Assembly (NCBI RefSeq): GCF_003268775.1
Contig: NZ_QLSU01000031.1
Location: forward strand, 48,745 to 112,744
Source: Paraburkholderia unamae
Lineage (GTDB): Bacteria; Pseudomonadota; Gammaproteobacteria; Burkholderiales; Burkholderiaceae
Direction of reading: 5' to 3'
Length of the DNA: 64,000 bases
The position numbers and the translations under genes are program-made. Position 1 is the stretch's first letter. Each line of letters starts with the position of its first letter. Of the stretch, positions 42,170-51,011 are shown piece by piece. The notes under the pieces are model-generated. The model saw only the letters and a program-made list of their open reading frames with translations. It did no database searches and was not told the DNA's origin.

Positions 42170-43107
42170 CGGTGGGCCTCCCTGGCCGCTTCGGGATGGG
42201 TATCGAACAACAGGCGATGGATGTGCGCCACGCTCTCGCGAAAGTCCACGCCGCCCATGCTCGCATGCGAATACGCGTGACTGTTGACCTCGGCGCGCAC
42301 GCGCCCCGGATGCGGCGAGAGCAGCAAGATGCGATTTCCCACCACGAGCGCTTCCTCGATCGAATGCGTGACGAAGAGCAGCGTGAAGCGCGCGTCGTCC
42401 CAGAGGCGCAGCAGCTCTTCCTGCATCTTGCGGCGCGTGAGGGCGTCGAGCGCGGCGAACGGCTCGTCCATCAGCAGCACGCGCGGCTGCATGGCGAGCG
42501 CGCGCGCAATCGCCACGCGCTGCTTCATGCCGCCCGAGAGCGTGTGCGGATAGGCGTCGGCGAAGGCGGCGAGCCCCACCTTGTCGAGGTAATGGAGCGC
42601 ACGCTCGCGGGCCTCGGCGCGCGACAGCTTGCGCGCCACGCGCAGCGGAAAGGCCACGTTCTCGGCCACGGTTTTCCAGGGCGGCAGCTGGTCGAATTCC
42701 TGGAACACGACCACACGGTCCGCACCGGGGCCGCGCACCGGCTCGCCCGCGAGCGAGATCGTGCCCGAGACCGGTTCGATAAAGCCCGCGATGGCCTTGA
42801 GCAAGGTGGACTTGCCGCAGCCCGAAGGGCCGAGCAGCACGAAGCGGTCGGCGCCGTAGACATCGAAGCTCACGTCCTGCGTGGCGCGCACGATGCGCTC
42901 GCGACTGCGGTATTCGAGGCTGACATTGTCGATGGCGAGCAGGCGCTCGCTGCGCGGGCCTGCTTCGGATTGCGGGGCGGCTTGAGCATTGTGAGCGGCG
43001 CGCTCAGCATGCGCGTCGCGCTCGCCAACGACGGCGCGTTGCACCGCGCCCGCTTCGCGGCGCGCAGCCGGGGTGCGCTCCCAGAATCTGGAGGTAGTGA
43101 CGTTCAC
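42166..43107 (-). CDS. ABC transporter ATP-binding protein, SsuB/TauB type
   Basis: The product is 313 residues. Walker A is GPSGCGKST, the ABC signature is LSGGMKQRVAIARALA, Walker B is RVLLMDEPFAALD and the switch histidine is in FVTHS. It energises import through the SsuC-like permease. No ATG suits the family start; the GTG at 43107 (V-N-V-T-T-S) follows GGA by 8 bases and is taken as start, leaving an unusual 45-residue Ala/Arg/Glu-rich N-terminal extension before the ATPase core. The stop overlaps the permease ATG. Confidence 0.88.
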   Translation of the reverse strand: MNVTTSRFWERTPAARREAGAVQRAVVGERDAHAERAAHNAQAAPQSEAGPRSERLLAIDNVSLEYRSRERIVRATQDVSFDVYGADRFVLLGPSGCGKSTLLKAIAGFIEPVSGTISLAGEPVRGPGADRVVVFQEFDQLPPWKTVAENVAFPLRVARKLSRAEARERALHYLDKVGLAAFADAYPHTLSGGMKQRVAIARALAMQPRVLLMDEPFAALDALTRRKMQEELLRLWDDARFTLLFVTHSIEEALVVGNRILLLSPHPGRVRAEVNSHAYSHASMGGVDFRESVAHIHRLLFDTHPEAAREAHR

Positions 43108-43240
43108 GTTTGGCAATCCAGCGGATAAAACGTCAACATAAAGGCACCCGCCGCGCGGCCCAACCAATGAATCCACATATTCAAACCAGGCTCGCATATA
43201 AGCCTTCGTCCGCGGCACAAACACGCGCCGCCAATGCAAA

Positions 43241-43268
43241 CGGGCCCGCAAGGGGCCCGCTTTCCGGC
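43241..43268 (-). terminator. Hairpin between binding-protein and ATPase genes
   Basis: Arms CGGGCCC and GGGCCCG around GCAAG, then TTTGC on the minus strand, between the stop of the SsuA-like gene and the start of the ATPase gene. It may lower expression of the ATPase/permease pair relative to the binding protein. Confidence 0.5.
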
Positions 43269-43285
43269 TGAAAACCGCTGCGTAC

Positions 43286-44329
43286 TCAACTACCGTTGGC
43301 CACGGCGGGATCGTCGAAGAAGTAATCGCGCCACGACTTCGGCTCGTTGCGGATCGCGCCCACGCGATACATGAACTGCGCAAGGCCCAACGTATTCTGC
43401 GGCGCGGTCTTGAACTGCACCTGCGGATCGCGCAGGATCTTCAGCAACAGATTGCGGTCGATCTTCGAGTCGTTCACGCGGATATAGATATCGGCGGCCT
43501 GCTCGGGATGCGCGGCGATGAAGCTGGCCGCGTCGGCCAGCGCCGCCACGAACGCGCGATAGGTTTTCGGGTTCTCGTCGCGGAACTTTTGCGTCGCGTA
43601 GAGCACGGTGGCTGAACTCGGGCCGCCCAGCACGTCATACGAGTTGAGCACGATATGCGCCTTCGGGTTGCCCGCAAGCTCCTGCTGCTGGAACGGCGGA
43701 TTGCCGAAATGCGCGGTGACGACACTGCTGTTCGCAATGATCGCGGCCGTCGCGTCGGGATGCGGAATGGCCTGCGTGTAGGCGTCGAGGCGGTCGAACT
43801 GCTTGTCGCCCCATTGCTTCGCCGCCGCGTATTGCAGCACGCGCGACTGCACCGAAACCCCCACGGCAGGCACGGCAATGCGATCCTTTGCCGTGAAGTC
43901 GGCAATCGTCTTCACGTTCGGATTGTTGCTGACGAGGTAGTACGGCAGGTTGCCGAGCGAGGCCACGCCCTTCACGTTCTGGCGGCCATGTGTGCGATCC
44001 CACACCGTGAGCAACGGACCCACACCCGCGCCCGCCACGTCCACGGCGCCCGAAAGGAGCGCGTCGTTGACGGCAGCGCCGCCCGAAAGGCGCACCCAGT
44101 CCACCTTGATATCGACGCCGGCCTTGCGGCCTTCCTGTTCGATGTAGTGCTGGTCGCGCGCGACGTTGAGCATCAGATACACCACGCCGAACTGCTCGGC
44201 CACGCGAAGCTGGCCTTCGGCGCGCGCGGGGGCCGCCACGCCCAGGCCCAGGCCCAGCGCACCGAGTGCGATGGCAAGGGAAGCGGCGCCCGTGCGGCGC
44301 AGGATCGCCGAGGCGACAGAAAACGACAT
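43286..44329 (-). CDS. ABC substrate-binding protein, SsuA/TauA type
   Basis: The product is 347 residues with a signal peptide cleaved near VAAPARA/EGQ (37/38). The mature part has FGVVYLMLNVARDQHYIEQEGRKAGVDIKVDWVRLSGGAAVNDALLSGAVDVAGAGVGPLLTVWDR, the two-lobe sulfonate/nitrate/taurine binding pattern. It acts in the periplasm as receptor for the SsuBC importer. AAGGA lies 8 bases before the ATG. It lies directly downstream of the TauD-like dioxygenase gene, so one transcript probably makes uptake and desulfonation together. Ligand (taurine or another alkanesulfonate) is an inference. Confidence 0.88.
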   Translation of the reverse strand: MSFSVASAILRRTGAASLAIALGALGLGLGVAAPARAEGQLRVAEQFGVVYLMLNVARDQHYIEQEGRKAGVDIKVDWVRLSGGAAVNDALLSGAVDVAGAGVGPLLTVWDRTHGRQNVKGVASLGNLPYYLVSNNPNVKTIADFTAKDRIAVPAVGVSVQSRVLQYAAAKQWGDKQFDRLDAYTQAIPHPDATAAIIANSSVVTAHFGNPPFQQQELAGNPKAHIVLNSYDVLGGPSSATVLYATQKFRDENPKTYRAFVAALADAASFIAAHPEQAADIYIRVNDSKIDRNLLLKILRDPQVQFKTAPQNTLGLAQFMYRVGAIRNEPKSWRDYFFDDPAVANGS

Positions 44330-44383
44330 ATCAGGATTCCTTGTTATTGTGCTGGCTGGCGCCCGGAACACAGGCGCCGCGCT

Positions 44384-45334
44384 TTAGAACGGCGTGTCGC
44401 CTTCGATGGTGGTGCGATAGAGCTTGCGGCGCAGATGATCGGGCGTGCCCGCCGCGAGATGCATGAGCGAGCGGTTGTCCCAGAACACGAGGTCGTGCTC
44501 GCGCCAGACGTGCCGGTAGAGATGCGCTTCGCGCACGCTGTGCGCGAACAACTCGTCGAGCAACGCGCGGCTCTCGTCCTCGGGCAACCCGACGATGCGG
44601 GTGGTGAAATGCTCGCTCACGAACAGCGCCTTGCGGCCCGTTTCCGGGTGCGTGCGCACGATGGGGTGAACGACGGGCGCGACCTGCGCGATCTGCTCGG
44701 CGGAAAGATTCGGCCGCCACGGGCTGCGCGCCTGCAATTCGGCATAGCGCGCGAGATAGGTATGTTCGGCGCCCTTGTCCTGCACGGCGTTACGCAAATG
44801 CGCGGGCAGCGTGTCCCACGCGAGATGCATGTTGGCGAACAGCGTGTCGCCGCCTTCCGAGGGCAGTTCCTGCGCATGCAGAAAAGAACCCAGGCTCGGC
44901 TTTTCCTTGTACGAGAGATCGGAGTGCCAGAAGTGGCCGGCGTCGCCGAGTCCAATAGGTTTGCCGTTCTCCACGATGTTCGAGACGATCAGCACCTCGG
45001 GGTGGCCCGCCAGCGCGAACTGGTGCAGCACGTGGATCTGCAACGGCCCGAAGCGGCGGCTGAACGCCACCTGCTCGTCGGGCGTGATGCGCTGATCGCG
45101 GAACACCAGCACGTGATGATCGAGGTGCGCGCGATGAATGCGCGCGAAATCCTCGCTCGACAGCGGTTTCGCGAGATCGAGGCCGATGATTTCGGCGCCG
45201 AGCGGCGCGTCGAGCGCGACGACATCGAAGCGTTGCGGCTCGCCTTGTGCTGCGTTGTGGGTTGCGTGGTATGTTGCCTGCGCGCGGGATGCGGGCGCGA
45301 TTGACGAAGCGGACGAAGCAGCGGTGGAGGTCAC
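44384..45334 (-). CDS. TauD/TfdA-family 2-oxoglutarate/Fe(II) dioxygenase
   Basis: The product is 316 residues. The iron triad is visible as His-x-Asp in HFWHSDLSY and a distal His in NRSLMHLAAG; the 2-oxoglutarate Arg is in RRKLYRTTIEGD. TauD oxidises taurine or alkanesulfonates, releasing sulfite. The GTG at 45334 with AGAAAGG 8 bases upstream is a better start than the ATG at 45430. It is the first gene after the LysR and lies upstream of the importer genes. Sulfite made here would be reduced by CysI. Other TauD-family substrates cannot be excluded. Confidence 0.88.
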   Translation of the reverse strand: MTSTAASSASSIAPASRAQATYHATHNAAQGEPQRFDVVALDAPLGAEIIGLDLAKPLSSEDFARIHRAHLDHHVLVFRDQRITPDEQVAFSRRFGPLQIHVLHQFALAGHPEVLIVSNIVENGKPIGLGDAGHFWHSDLSYKEKPSLGSFLHAQELPSEGGDTLFANMHLAWDTLPAHLRNAVQDKGAEHTYLARYAELQARSPWRPNLSAEQIAQVAPVVHPIVRTHPETGRKALFVSEHFTTRIVGLPEDESRALLDELFAHSVREAHLYRHVWREHDLVFWDNRSLMHLAAGTPDHLRRKLYRTTIEGDTPF

Positions 45335-45440
45335 GCTAGAAACCTTTCTGGTAAGCAATGGCTTCAATCTACGTGCCCGCACGCCGCCTGGCAACGAAGC
45401 AAATCCGATACGTTTATCCGTTCGAGTCATAAAGGCGCCG

Positions 45441-46409
45441 CTATCGCGTACGGCCGCCGCCGCGCCCCGCTTCCTTTTTGGCTTCCGCGCCCGAATCGCC
45501 CGCCTGGCGACGCTTCACGTGGTCGATGAAGGCGCGCAGCTTGGGCAACATCTGGCGGCGGTCCGGGTAGCAGAGAAACACGCCCGGCATGACCGGCGCA
45601 TACGCGTCCAGCACCTCCACCAGCTTGCCCGCTCGCAAGCCCTCGGCAGCCAGCGGCGCGGGAAGCTGGGCAAGGCCCACGCCTTCGAGCGCCGCGCCGA
45701 GCATGGTGGGAAAGTCACTGGCGATGAAAGGTCCGCTCACCGCGATCTCGAGCGCCTCGCCGTTGTCGTTGAACGACCAGAGCGCGAGCGCGCCGCTCGA
45801 GCGCCGCCAGCGCAAGCATGCGTGATGGCGCAGATCGTCGGTGTGTCGCGGCGGGCGGTGCTCCTCGAAGTACGCGGGGCTGCCCACCACGATGAGGCGA
45901 AACGGCGGCGTCATCGGCACGGCGACCATGTCGGCGGCGACGAACTGGCCCAGGCGAATGGCGGCGTCGAAACCTTCGGCCGCGAGATCGACCACTTCCT
46001 TGCTCGCGGCGATCTCGACCTCGACTTCGGGCCACGCCTTGCAAAAGGACGCGACCAGTGGCTCCAGCAGGATCGGGATGACCGCGCGCGGCACGGACAA
46101 GCGCAGCAGCCCGGAGGGGCGCTGGCCGAGATCGCGCGCCACCTCGCTTGCGGCCACCAGTTCTTCGAAGGCGGGCTTGGCGCGCGAGAGAAACCGCTCG
46201 CCCGCTTCGGTCAGGCCGACGCTGCGCGTCGTACGGACGAAAAGCGCGGCGCCGATGCGCGTTTCGAGCACACGCACCGCCTGGCTGATGGCCGACGGCG
46301 TGACCCCGAGCTCGGCCGCGGCCTTGCGAAAACTGCGATGCCTGGCCACGCTCAGGAACGCCTCCACGCCATCGAGCGCACCCTGCCTGACTGTGAAGTT
46401 CTGCTTCAT
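45441..46409 (-). CDS. LysR-family transcriptional regulator
   Basis: The 322-residue protein has the HTH FLSVARHRSFRKAAAELGVTPSAISQAVRVLETRIG (about 17-52) and an LTTR substrate domain with PRAVIPILLEPLVASF. A basic tail (KKEAGRGGGRTR) closes the protein. It lies upstream of and in the same direction as the TauD/SsuABC-like genes, so could control them; no CysB/Cbl-like C-terminal features are obvious. The other neighbour is the divergent membrane-protein gene at 46583. Confidence 0.92.
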   Translation of the reverse strand: MKQNFTVRQGALDGVEAFLSVARHRSFRKAAAELGVTPSAISQAVRVLETRIGAALFVRTTRSVGLTEAGERFLSRAKPAFEELVAASEVARDLGQRPSGLLRLSVPRAVIPILLEPLVASFCKAWPEVEVEIAASKEVVDLAAEGFDAAIRLGQFVAADMVAVPMTPPFRLIVVGSPAYFEEHRPPRHTDDLRHHACLRWRRSSGALALWSFNDNGEALEIAVSGPFIASDFPTMLGAALEGVGLAQLPAPLAAEGLRAGKLVEVLDAYAPVMPGVFLCYPDRRQMLPKLRAFIDHVKRRQAGDSGAEAKKEAGRGGGRTR

Positions 46410-46582
46410 GGCCCGTCAACATTGTGATGAATAGTCGCTCGCGCGGATCGATGGTACACCTGGCGTGCCAGTCAGGCGTGACGAAATTCGCAGCGCACGA
46501 TGCCCCGGGAAGCGTTTGCGAACCGGCTCGCGCATGGCGGCCGAGCGAGCGCGACGTCGCGCACTCATCTGGAGAGCACACG

Positions 46583-47419
46583 ATGAACACTCCCGCTGTT
46601 CCCGCCGGCATCGCTGCGCCGCCGCCCGCCTGGCGCAGCCTGTTCTGGATCGCCCCGCCCACGCTGCTATGGATCGCGTTGATTTACTGGCTGCCGGTCA
46701 TTCCGGGCAGCGGCGTGCAAACGACGGCGCATCAATTGATCGCCCAGGCGTTGATCGCGGTTGGCCTGTGGCTCGGCCTCGAACGCGCGGATCTCGCGCC
46801 GCGCCAGCGCCTCGCGACCTGGCTTGCGGTCGTGCTCACGCACACGCTCTGGTTCGCGCTTGCGTGGAGCGCCGCGATTCACGGGGTTTTTCTGCTCGCC
46901 AAAGCGCCGCCGCCCGTGCCGTGGCTGCCGCTCGCGATCTTTCTGCCGGTGATCCTCTGCACGCCGCTGCTGCTGGTCTCTAAGCGCGTGGCGCAGGTGC
47001 TCGACGTGATGCCGGCGGCCTGGCTCGTCGCGCTCCAGTTCTACCGGATATTCGGCAGTTGGGCGATCGCCGCGTGGCTGCATGGCGTGGCGCCCGGCAT
47101 TTTCGCGTTGCCGGCGGGAATCGGCGACGTGCTGACCGGTCTGTTCGCCATTCCCGCGGCGATTGCGGTGGCGAGCGGCACGGCGCAGGGACGCCGAACC
47201 GCGATCGCGTGGAATCTCTTCGGCCTCGCCGATTTCGCCGTTGCGCTCACGCTCGGCATGATCACCGCACCTGGCCGCTTCCAGTTGATCGCGACAGGCA
47301 TGCCCGCCTTCAACCCAGGCGCGTATCCCTATGTGCTGACGCCGGCTTTCGTGGTGCCGAGCTCGATTCTGCTGCACGTGCTCTCGCTACGCCAGTTGCT
47401 CCGGCGGCGCAGCGGCTGA
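46583..47419 (+). CDS. Integral membrane protein of unknown function
   Basis: The 278-residue protein has about seven or eight hydrophobic helices, e.g. WRSLFWIAPPTLLWIALIYW and LATWLAVVLTHTLWFALAW, with short polar loops. I do not recognise the family. GGAG precedes the ATG by 8 bases. It is followed after 61 bases by another membrane protein with its own strong ribosome site; they may form a pair. No catalytic residues are apparent. Confidence 0.75.
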   Translation: MNTPAVPAGIAAPPPAWRSLFWIAPPTLLWIALIYWLPVIPGSGVQTTAHQLIAQALIAVGLWLGLERADLAPRQRLATWLAVVLTHTLWFALAWSAAIHGVFLLAKAPPPVPWLPLAIFLPVILCTPLLLVSKRVAQVLDVMPAAWLVALQFYRIFGSWAIAAWLHGVAPGIFALPAGIGDVLTGLFAIPAAIAVASGTAQGRRTAIAWNLFGLADFAVALTLGMITAPGRFQLIATGMPAFNPGAYPYVLTPAFVVPSSILLHVLSLRQLLRRRSG

Positions 47420-47480
47420 TCGCTTGCGCTTGCGTTTGCCTGAGCGCATCCACGCCGGACCACTTTCCTCAGGAGGCCAC

Positions 47481-47984
47481 ATGTCGCCGAAGCTGCTCTT
47501 CCAGTTGCATCTCGTTCTGGGTTACGTCGCCTGGCTGCTTTGCTTTGGCGCGTATATCTGGCCCCGGCTCAAGTCGATGGACCCGTTCGATGCGCAGCGC
47601 GCCATCGCCACGCTGCACAGCTTCCGCTTTTTCGGGCTGGTTTTCATGTTGCCCGGGGTGGTGAGTCCCGATCTGCCCGCAAGCTTCGCGGTATTCGCGG
47701 CATATGGCGATCTCGCGACCGGCCTGCTCGCGATGCTGGCGCTGCTCACGGCACGCATACGCGCCCTCTTCTGGTCGTTCGCCGTCGCCTTCAATCTCGT
47801 GGGCGCGGCCGACCTCATCCTCGACTACTACCATGCCATTCAGGCCGATCTGCCCGCCCATGCGGGCGAACTCGGCGCGATGTACGCGATTCCTGTGATC
47901 TACGTGCCCTTGCTGGCGATTACGCACGCCACCGCTTTCTATTTGCTGCTGCGCCCGCAGTTCAAGGCGGCTCCCGTCTTTTGA
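47481..47984 (+). CDS. Small integral membrane protein of unknown function
   Basis: The product is 167 residues with four or five helices: LLFQLHLVLGYVAWLLCFGAYIW, FFGLVFMLPGVV, YGDLATGLLAMLALL and VIYVPLLAITHATAFYLLL. AGGAGG 5 bases before the ATG fixes the start. It is downstream of the other membrane protein and likely co-transcribed. No family assignment is possible here. Confidence 0.75.
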   Translation: MSPKLLFQLHLVLGYVAWLLCFGAYIWPRLKSMDPFDAQRAIATLHSFRFFGLVFMLPGVVSPDLPASFAVFAAYGDLATGLLAMLALLTARIRALFWSFAVAFNLVGAADLILDYYHAIQADLPAHAGELGAMYAIPVIYVPLLAITHATAFYLLLRPQFKAAPVF

Positions 47985-48203
47985 GCTTTGCGCAAGGCGT
48001 TATTCAGCCGCCACGTTGCCTGACTCGATCAAGCCGTGGCGGCTTCCATTCACTTCGCAGTGCTTTCTGTCCCTGCATTTCGGCCACCTCGCCCTTGCGC
48101 GCGCATATTGCGTGCAACGGTGCGACAGCTCGCCTCTTTTCCCTCTTCGTAAGCGACCTCACATCAATCATACGAATCGGTCACTTTGAGAGGGAGATGG
48201 CTC

Positions 48204-48656
48204 ATGTGGAAGAAAATAACGGGTGGTGTGGTCCTGGCCGCGATGGTGGCGGCTTCCGTCACGCCTGCGTTCGCAAGCGGGCTCAATAACGCCGTGGGCG
48301 GCGCGCTTGGTGGCGTAGCGGGCGCGGCGATCGGTGGCGCGGTGGGTGGCGGCACCGGCGAGATCGTGGGCGGCGCGGTGGGCGGCGGTGTTGGCGCGGC
48401 CGCCACGTCGAACCATCACGAACGCACAGGCGCGGTGGTGGGCGGCGCGGTTGGCGGGGGCGCGGGCGCCGCCGTGGGCAACGCCATGGGCGGCAGCGCG
48501 GGCGGCCTGGTTGGCGCGGCGCTGGGCGGCGGCGCGGGAGCCGCGCTTGGCGGCAACCTGTCCGACGACAGGCATGACGGGCACGACGCCCATGACCGCG
48601 GCCATCATCCGAATCCGCCTCATCATCGCGCACCGCCGCCGGGGCACCGTCACTGA
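48204..48656 (+). CDS. Glycine-zipper exported protein with His/Asp-rich tail
   Basis: The 150-residue protein has a signal peptide ending near VTPAFA/SG (24/25). A long Gly/Ala region follows with repeated GGAVGGG and GGALGG blocks (about 30-115), a glycine-zipper pattern that packs helices in membranes. The last 35 residues are rich in His and Asp (repeated HD and HH), suggesting metal or polyphosphate binding. AGGGAG lies 7 bases before the ATG. Similar glycine-zipper proteins occur in envelope stress and surface assembly; the role here is unknown. The low-complexity DNA encodes long direct repeats. Confidence 0.75.
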   Translation: MWKKITGGVVLAAMVAASVTPAFASGLNNAVGGALGGVAGAAIGGAVGGGTGEIVGGAVGGGVGAAATSNHHERTGAVVGGAVGGGAGAAVGNAMGGSAGGLVGAALGGGAGAALGGNLSDDRHDGHDAHDRGHHPNPPHHRAPPPGHRH

Positions 48657-48684
48657 GGGTCCGGCCCGAAGCGCGCATGATAAT

Positions 48685-48698
48685 ATTCGCATGCGAAT
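48685..48698. promoter_or_regulatory. MarR operator-like palindrome upstream of marR gene
   Basis: ATTCGCATGCGAAT is a perfect 14-bp palindrome 51-64 bases before the marR start, in an AT-rich stretch. The core TTCGCATGCGAA recurs before the enoyl-CoA hydratase gene. Confidence 0.7.
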
Positions 48699-48748
48699 CA
48701 TTATTTCATGAGCGTCGCGGCACGCGAACGCGTTTCGAGGGACTGGGA

Positions 48749-49183
48749 ATGGATCATCGGCTCGTCTATCTGCTGAACGTCGGCCAGCGGCGCCTGCACA
48801 GATGGTCGCAGGCGCGCACGGCCGCCGGCGGAGTCACGCCCGCGCAGGCCGGCCTGCTCTTTTTTCTGGCGAAGAACGACGGGGCCTTGACGAATGAAGC
48901 GGCCGCCGCGCTCGATCTCAAGGCGCCGGGCATGAGCGGCCTGGTCGATCGTGCCGAGCGCGCGGGCCTCATCGAGCGTCATGCCGACGAGACCGACCGG
49001 CGCGTGTCGCGGTTGTGGCTGACGAAGGATGGCCGCACCGCGCTCAAGCGCACAAAATCGGGCCTCGCCGACTTGAACGCGCGGCTCACGGAGGGCTTCA
49101 CGGCTTCTGAAATCGATGTCGTGGCCCGCTGGCTGGGCAGCTTGCAGGACAAGTTTCCCGCCGTCGACGAGGACTCCGAATAA
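48749..49183 (+). CDS. MarR-family transcriptional regulator
   Basis: The 144-residue protein has the winged HTH with TNEAAAALDLKAPGMSGLVDRAERAGLIERHADETDRRVSRLWLTKDGR (about 55-105), the canonical MarR DRR wing. N- and C-terminal helices form the dimer interface. The ATG at 48749 follows GAGGGACTGGGA. The operator-like palindrome upstream suggests autorepression. It is convergent with the enoyl-CoA hydratase, whose promoter contains two copies of the same palindrome, so the two probably form a CoA-thioester-responsive circuit as in several aromatic-acid MarR systems. Confidence 0.92.
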   Translation: MDHRLVYLLNVGQRRLHRWSQARTAAGGVTPAQAGLLFFLAKNDGALTNEAAAALDLKAPGMSGLVDRAERAGLIERHADETDRRVSRLWLTKDGRTALKRTKSGLADLNARLTEGFTASEIDVVARWLGSLQDKFPAVDEDSE

Positions 49184-49975
49184 TCACCGAGGGCGCGATG
49201 ACTGCCGAACGATCTTCGTGAAATCGGGCTGGCGCTTTTGGGCAAACGCCATAAAGGCTTCCCTCGCCTCCGCGCTTGCCAGCCGCTCCACGAACACGGC
49301 GCTTTCGTCGTCCATCTGCGTGACCAGCCGCTCGGCGTCACGCATCAGCCGCTTCATTGCCGTGAGCGATCCATTCGGTCGCGCAGCCAGTTTCCCGGCA
49401 ATGCGGCGCGCCTCCGTGCGCAGTTCCGCCACGCCGGTGATCTTGTTCGCCATCCCCCACGTCACGGCCGCGTCGGCGGGAACGGGGTCGCCGAGCGCGA
49501 ACATTTCGAAGGCCCTCGCATGGCCGATACGCAGCGGCAGCAGGTAGCTCGACGCCGCCTCGGGCACCAGCGCAAGGTTCACGAACGGCGTGATCAGTAG
49601 CGCGTCTTCGGCAAGCAGCACGTAGTCGCAGTGAAGCAGCATGGTTGTGCCCACGCCCACGGCCTTGCCCTGCACGGCGGCCACAACCGGCACCGTGGCC
49701 GTGGCCAAAGCACGCAGAAAGCGCAGCACATGGCGCTCGTCCGGTCCGTTGCCCGTGGCCTGCGCGGCGAATTCGGCGATGTCGTTGCCGGCCGTGAATG
49801 TGTCCCCTTCGGCCTGAATCAGGAGCACCCGGATTTCGTCGTCCTCGTTCGCCCTCGCCACGGCGTCGGCCAGCGCGCCGTACATCTCGTTCGTGATCGC
49901 GTTCTTTTTGTCCGGGCGCGAAAGGGTTGCGATCAGTACGCCGTCCGAAAGCGCCACCTTGATTTCCTGGGTCAT
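49184..49975 (-). CDS. Enoyl-CoA hydratase/isomerase family protein
   Basis: The 263-residue protein has the crotonase oxyanion-hole motifs FTAGNDIAEFA and AVQGKAVGVGTTMLLHCDYVLLAEDA, followed by TPFVNLALVPEAASSYLLP with the glutamate used in many family members. It would hydrate or isomerise an enoyl-CoA. Start at 49975 follows AGG 8 bases upstream. It is convergent with marR with no gap between the stops. The two tandem MarR-type palindromes lie 57-91 bases upstream of the start. Substrate unknown. Confidence 0.9.
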   Translation of the reverse strand: MTQEIKVALSDGVLIATLSRPDKKNAITNEMYGALADAVARANEDDEIRVLLIQAEGDTFTAGNDIAEFAAQATGNGPDERHVLRFLRALATATVPVVAAVQGKAVGVGTTMLLHCDYVLLAEDALLITPFVNLALVPEAASSYLLPLRIGHARAFEMFALGDPVPADAAVTWGMANKITGVAELRTEARRIAGKLAARPNGSLTAMKRLMRDAERLVTQMDDESAVFVERLASAEAREAFMAFAQKRQPDFTKIVRQSSRPR

Positions 49976-50031
49976 TGCCTTGCCTCCAAAATTGGGACGA
50001 CGCTCCACAGGAACGCCACCTCGTTAAACAG

Positions 50032-50066
50032 TTCGCACGCGAAGTTTATATTTATTCGCATGCGAA
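50032..50066. promoter_or_regulatory. Tandem MarR operator-like palindromes before the enoyl-CoA hydratase gene
   Basis: TTCGCACGCGAA (50032-50043, one mismatch) and TTCGCATGCGAA (50055-50066, perfect) are direct repeats spaced 23 bp, i.e. about two helical turns. The core equals that at 48686-48697 in the marR promoter. Confidence 0.75.
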
Positions 50067-50150
50067 GTAAACGAAGTGGAGGGAACCCTCGAACCGCGTG
50101 CGCGGCGCGACATCGGCAAGGTCATCAGCAAGGTGCGACTTGGCGCCCGG

Positions 50151-51011
50151 TTACTCCGGAGCGTTCGTGCACATGCGCCGGTAGGTTGCCGGCGTCATGC
50201 GGTAGGCGCGCCGAAACCAGCGGCCAAGATGGCTTTGGTCGGCAAAGCCCACTTCGGCGGCGACCTGGGCCGGGGTGTGGCCCGCCGCCAGCAGCCTGCG
50301 CGCCGCGCGCAGACGCAAGCGCACCAGGTACGCGTGAGGCGACGTGCCGAACGCGCGCTGGAACAGGCGCGTGAGCCGGAAGCGGTCGATGCCGGTCATT
50401 TCAACGAGTTCGTCGAGCCCGATGTTCGCGCTCATGTGTTCGTGCAGCAGGTCGCGCACCCGGGTGACAGCGGGCGGCGCGGCAAGGCTGCCCGCCGTGG
50501 GGGCGTCGAGCAACTGGCCGCCCAGGCGCGCGAGCAGACGGTCGAGCGCCTGGTCGCGTGCCAGGCGCCCTTCGTTGCCGTAGATGGCAAGGAACGCCTG
50601 GCGAATGGCATGTACGAGACCGGGGTCGTCCACGAGCGTACTGCCGAAAGCGGACTCGACGCCGCCCAGGCCCGCGAGATCGAGGCGGCGCGCCGCGCGC
50701 TCGACCCACGGTTGCGGCAGGTACAACATCGCATAGGTGAAGCCGCCCGGCTCGGGCGCGTGGCCGTCGTGCAGCGCACCCGGCTCGATCAGGATCGCCC
50801 GGCCGGGCACGCTCGTATGCAGCGAGCGATGGCACTGGAAGCGCTGGACGCCCTGCTCGGTGTAGCCGATCAGCATGTCGTCGTGATCGTGCGGATCGTA
50901 GGCGTGGCCGCTGAAATGCGCGCGCAGGCCCTCGATGCCCGTTTCCGCATCGCGACGCGCGACAAGCCAGTGATCGTGCCGGTTGTCGCGCACCGTCGCA
51001 TTCGTCATCAC
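50151..51011 (-). CDS. AraC-family transcriptional regulator
   Basis: The 286-residue protein has a cupin-type N-terminal ligand domain (AHFSGHAYDPHDHDDMLIGYTEQG) and two C-terminal HTH motifs (about 190-280) ending GFADQSHLGRWFRRAYRMTPATYRR. It is divergent from the siderophore operon, but it differs from the PchR/AlcR type that regulates alcaligin genes, so control of that operon is only possible. Such cupin-AraC proteins often control exporters. The stop is 85 bases from the convergent-side operator region. Confidence 0.9.
   Translation of the reverse strand: MMTNATVRDNRHDHWLVARRDAETGIEGLRAHFSGHAYDPHDHDDMLIGYTEQGVQRFQCHRSLHTSVPGRAILIEPGALHDGHAPEPGGFTYAMLYLPQPWVERAARRLDLAGLGGVESAFGSTLVDDPGLVHAIRQAFLAIYGNEGRLARDQALDRLLARLGGQLLDAPTAGSLAAPPAVTRVRDLLHEHMSANIGLDELVEMTGIDRFRLTRLFQRAFGTSPHAYLVRLRLRAARRLLAAGHTPAQVAAEVGFADQSHLGRWFRRAYRMTPATYRRMCTNAPE

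Noticed and set aside
48334..48711. Alanine-rich frame overlapping the glycine-zipper gene
   Set aside because: Produced by the repetitive GGC/GCG sequence in another frame; the glycine-zipper frame has the ribosome site and signal peptide.
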